Positions 60,946-64,000 of a stretch of 64,000 nt of DNA are shown here, piece after piece (the stretch's first letter is position 1; each line of letters begins with the position of its first letter). The stretch is from Hetaerina americana (lineage: Eukaryota > Arthropoda > Insecta > Odonata > Calopterygidae): the NCBI GenBank assembly GCA_022747635.1, contig JAKTNV010000004.1, positions 17,980,969 through 18,044,968 of the forward strand, in the 5' to 3' direction. Under the pieces are notes generated by a model. The model was not told where the DNA came from. It ran no database searches and saw only the letters and a list, made by a program, of their open reading frames with translations. Both the position numbers and the translations under genes were made by a program.

Positions 60946-62690
60946 CTTTTGCTTTGTTATCAATCGTAACAGGTTCCTTCCGAAATAGACGGAGCAATTG
61001 AAGGTTTAAATCGCATGGGAAAGTCAAATGATGGTGATAAAATTGGGAAGATGAACAATTTGGTAAATACATTAAAATAATCCATTTTACCTCTCGTGGT
61101 TCCGGAACATGACACGAGAAGGAAGCAACAAATTTCACTGTAACAATTTTTTCATTTTCTGATGGGATAGTGTTCCAACGAACAACCCCTGCTTGCCGTA
61201 TGCCCTTGCGATTGATTGAAGGAAATTCTTAATACCACTCATTGAAATTAGGCGACTAAGTCCAATGTCATCATAAGATGTGATATTAAAATGTAGTCAC
61301 ATTGATTTTAAGGGGGTTACTTCATATCTTGCAATACTAATTATAAATAACGGTCATCGCTGTCATCTCCAGATTAATCCGATAAGTGTCTATCAGCTAC
61401 TTAAAAATGATGTCAATATATATCGGCATGCGCAAGTCCAATGGGTTTCGTAAAAGGGAGTTGTCAATGGGAAAAACAACATGCTATGTAGTTAATTCTA
61501 GTATTCACTCCTATTGATTAGCTACTATTCTTATAATCTAATACTTCGCCTCCTTTAATTTTCTTTCCGTGCTCTAGCGTTTTTTTCATAGTAGACTCAA
61601 CCTTTGGCCTCTCGTGTATCTTTTTCATGTCGACTCCATGCAAGTGAATGAAATAATCTGTTGCTTGCTTGTCAAACTCTTGAAGTTCAAGACTCGATCG
61701 TCGAACGTGCCCTCCTCCCCGCCCTTTTTCCGGCACGCGCTCGATTTATATCGACCCCTGCTCGATCCCCACCGAGATTATCCTCCCTCTCGGCCCTTGA
61801 GAAGTCCCTCGCTACTCCGGGCGCCGGCATACCTACACCGCCCGTTTTTGCGGTCGTAATGAATGCAAATAAGATCCTCGAGGAGATGAAATGGGCTGTG
61901 TAGACGTCTCCAACCTCCCACGCTATCCTCAACGCAGTTGCCGCCCACTCGGCATCCCTCGTTTTGGCACGCCCTGGAGGATGATGGCCCCTCCGGTCGG
62001 TGGAAAAGCTTAATAGGGTGGGGCGATACTCGGAGCGTCGGAGAGGGATAGGAGGGAGGGGGTGCTCACCACTCGAAACTGCATCATGGGAAACAGGTTG
62101 AAATGTTGGGGGATGCGTCGTATTCCTCTCGTGTCCTGGTCCCCCGAGGAAGCCTCTTAGGTTAGTGTCGAGGAAGATTATTTAGACACCGCCTCTCGTG
62201 CATGGCTCTGTGCGGAGCATCGTCCATTCGATCTACCCGATTAGAGATGATCTCAAAGGAAATGCTTCGAAGGAGTACGCAGTCGCGCGCCCTGGCGTAA
62301 GTTAATACAGTTACGCGTAGCAAGTGTCGAGATAGACGTGTTATTCTGCGTTGGAACCTCGCGGGCACTACCAGCCGGTTTCATTGAAAACGTTTTCCTA
62401 ACTTAATAGTCGTTCGCAAGTCAACGTTAAAATATTTCCAACGTTCGGGATAACGCTGTTGTGTTATTTAGTTTATTATTCGCTCTTCAGCCGACACATT
62501 TCTTGCCTAATGCGATTGAATGAATTAAATAACTAAGCGCATAGCCATTTAAATATGTATTTTTACTGAATTTTACGTTTTCCTCCGGTCTCACATTGAA
62601 ATGAAAGTTGAATCGATTCAAAGATACCGCTTGAATGCATTCTGGAGGCACATTAGCTACAGAAAATACTGTTAGCTGATTAACACCGTG
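60946..62690. other. Intronic DNA, no gene seen
   Basis: The segment is AT-rich to about 61680, then a GC-rich patch runs to 62150. Frames here are short and unassigned. Confidence 0.45.
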
Positions 62691-62699
62691 TCAGGTCCA

Positions 62700-63870
62700 C
62701 CAGTTCCATTGGTATTAGTGATGCCCATGATGCCCGCGTGACAGTCCGACCCAATATCGGCCGGCGCGAGGCGTCGTTGGTTCGCTCCGCACTCCATTCG
62801 CAGCTGAAGGCGGGAGCCGCATGCGTATGTGTTACACAACGCCAGCCGTGCGAAAGAGCCGAAACGGACCGCCCACCGAATTTATTCGGGGTCGAATTTT
62901 TTTCGTGGTGCGCGATAGTTAGAACGAAGGCGGCCGACGAATACCGCAGCTCCGAATGGGGGGAGGGGGGAGCGGGTGAACAGGGAATGCTATCAAGAAC
63001 GGGTGCGGGGGAGTTCATTTTTCCTCCCCTTTTATTTTTTGATTTGTTTCCTTTCCTTCGGAAGAGAGGGCCTTGCGCAAACGTTTTGGTCGGCGACAAT
63101 GGAGCCTGCTTGAATTTCTTTCTGTAAACAGAAGATCTGTTCCACGAGGTGGCGCTGCGGAAGGAGGAGGCAGGAGGGAGCGGAGGATAGGGAAAACAGT
63201 GCCAGCGACGGGGAGAGTTAGTGAGGCGAAGAGGGAGAGGCGAGGGAGACTGGAAAAATGAAAGCGAATGCCCAGCTAAGGTGAGAATTGCGCTTGTGCG
63301 TTGCCTCTCCCGTGAGACGGTGAGGTCCGCGCGCACGGAGGGCGAGCGAGCGGCGTTGCCGGTTTGGGCGTAGTAGCGACTCGCCATCGGGCCGACTCCG
63401 CGTGGGCGGGCGGAGTTGGCAACCGCGCGGAGCACCTTCCGTCGTGGGAGCCGCGAAAAGGGAGGAGGCAATGAAAAGGAGGCCTCATAGCCGCGGCGCG
63501 TTATAGAGTGGTCGCAGCAGAGAGAGAAAAAGGCGTCCTCTTTAGCCGTCTCTTTTCTTCTTCGTTTCTCCCCGCTCATCTCCCCTCGGCAACCTTTTCC
63601 GCTCCACACCCTCCGGGTTGGTTGAGTGGAAGGATTCCTTGTCGATCCACCTTACCCCCTATCCTGCCTTCCCTCCCCTTTTTTGCGTATACTTCAATTC
63701 CCCCGTCCCCAAGCTGATCGATGTTCGTTGTCGGATTTTTCCTCCCCCTCCGCTGTCCCATCGTCGCCGACGCCGGGTTTCCTGCCCACCCAGTCCGCTG
63801 CGCGTCCCGTTTTCAGCATCCGTGCGTCGCCCTGAGTCGAGGGAGTTTAATGAGTGGGTGGAGAATTAAG
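62700..63870. promoter_or_regulatory. CpG-rich block with a long unassigned minus-strand frame
   Basis: CpG dinucleotides are dense throughout, notably at 62750-62950 and 63290-63480. The minus strand stays open from about 63609 to 62680 (about 309 codons), but the 5'-most codon is GTG. The product is Ser/Pro/Arg-rich without a domain, and the opposite strand is also largely open. I read it as a CpG-island-like regulatory block rather than a gene; an alternative promoter or an unannotated exon remains possible. Confidence 0.3.
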
Positions 63871-64000
63871 GGATTTCGTACTTGTTTTTCGTTACTATGT
63901 TAGAATGGATATCTTGTCGGTGTTACAATTGAGTTTCTTCCGAAGGCATTTTGTGATTTTAATCAGTCTTAATTCCGAGATTACATACCGAAGTCAACGT

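Larger units (their letters stand above)
22626..64000 (+). other. ftz-f1: ftz-f1 first coding intron (partial, at least 41 kb)
   Basis: The intron opens with the consensus donor GTGAGT at 22626. The next exon should begin with the rest of an Ala codon and encode the basic VRADRMRGGRNK region. No reading frame with that block, or with any part of the receptor's ligand-binding domain, was found on the + strand up to 64000. The intron therefore appears to continue past the window. Within it are GC-rich islands, hairpins, microsatellites and a few old LINE pieces, listed separately. Another gene nested on either strand cannot be excluded, but none is supported. Confidence 0.7.

Noticed and set aside
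62680..63609. 309-codon minus-strand frame as a protein-coding gene
   Set aside because: The first codon is GTG, no domain is visible, composition is Ser/Pro/Arg-rich, and the opposite strand is also open. This is typical of CpG-rich DNA.
1..64000. CRISPR arrays, bacterial operons, telomeric repeats or histone/rRNA clusters
   Set aside because: No regularly spaced repeats, ribosome-binding-site patterns, TTAGG arrays or rRNA-like segments were seen.

Overview
The window looks like one stretch of a large arthropod (most likely insect) genome. It has spaced-out coding sequence, long AT-rich non-coding DNA, decayed CR1-like LINE copies, tRNA-derived SINE-like fragments, microsatellites and canonical GT/AG splice signals. 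I recognise only one protein-coding exon with certainty. It is the first coding exon of the nuclear receptor gene ftz-f1 (NR5A class), on the + strand at about 21782-22625. The zinc-finger DNA-binding domain and the NR5A P-box are unmistakable. I cannot name the species: the N-terminal half of the exon is His/Gly/Ser-rich low-complexity sequence with little taxonomic value.

Layout. 1-18.4 kb is AT-rich flanking DNA, or upstream introns of the same gene. It carries old mobile-element pieces: SINE-like boxes near 0.65, 7.4, 11.8 and 17.9 kb, and LINE fragments at 10.3-11.1, 12.7-13.5 and 18.0-18.4 kb. 18.6-20.1 kb is a long pyrimidine-rich, CT-repeat-rich block just before a candidate core promoter (initiator at 20236). 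A pyrimidine-tract acceptor at 21352 and a leader without any ATG precede the ftz-f1 start codon at 21782. The exon ends at a strong phase-1 donor (22625|22626). From 22626 to the window end I find no second ftz-f1 exon, so the intron is at least 41 kb long.

The intron is a mosaic of AT-rich DNA and many short C-rich or G-rich islands. It has strikingly few recognisable transposons until 55 kb, which suggests a regulatory landscape. Its most notable content is a group of RNA-type hairpins at 52.68-53.08 kb (one has a 32-position stem with a single mismatch, one a perfect 22-bp stem). Other items are a PHO/YY1-like plus GAGA motif cluster at 50.2 kb, a MITE-like element between microsatellites at 34.2-34.5 kb, and a CpG-rich block at 62.7-63.9 kb.

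Functionally the window concerns one developmental regulator: a distal flank, its probable promoter, its DNA-binding exon, and a very large first coding intron that may hold enhancers and small-RNA precursors. Most other open reading frames here have no codon structure, splice context or family resemblance, and I treat them as chance.
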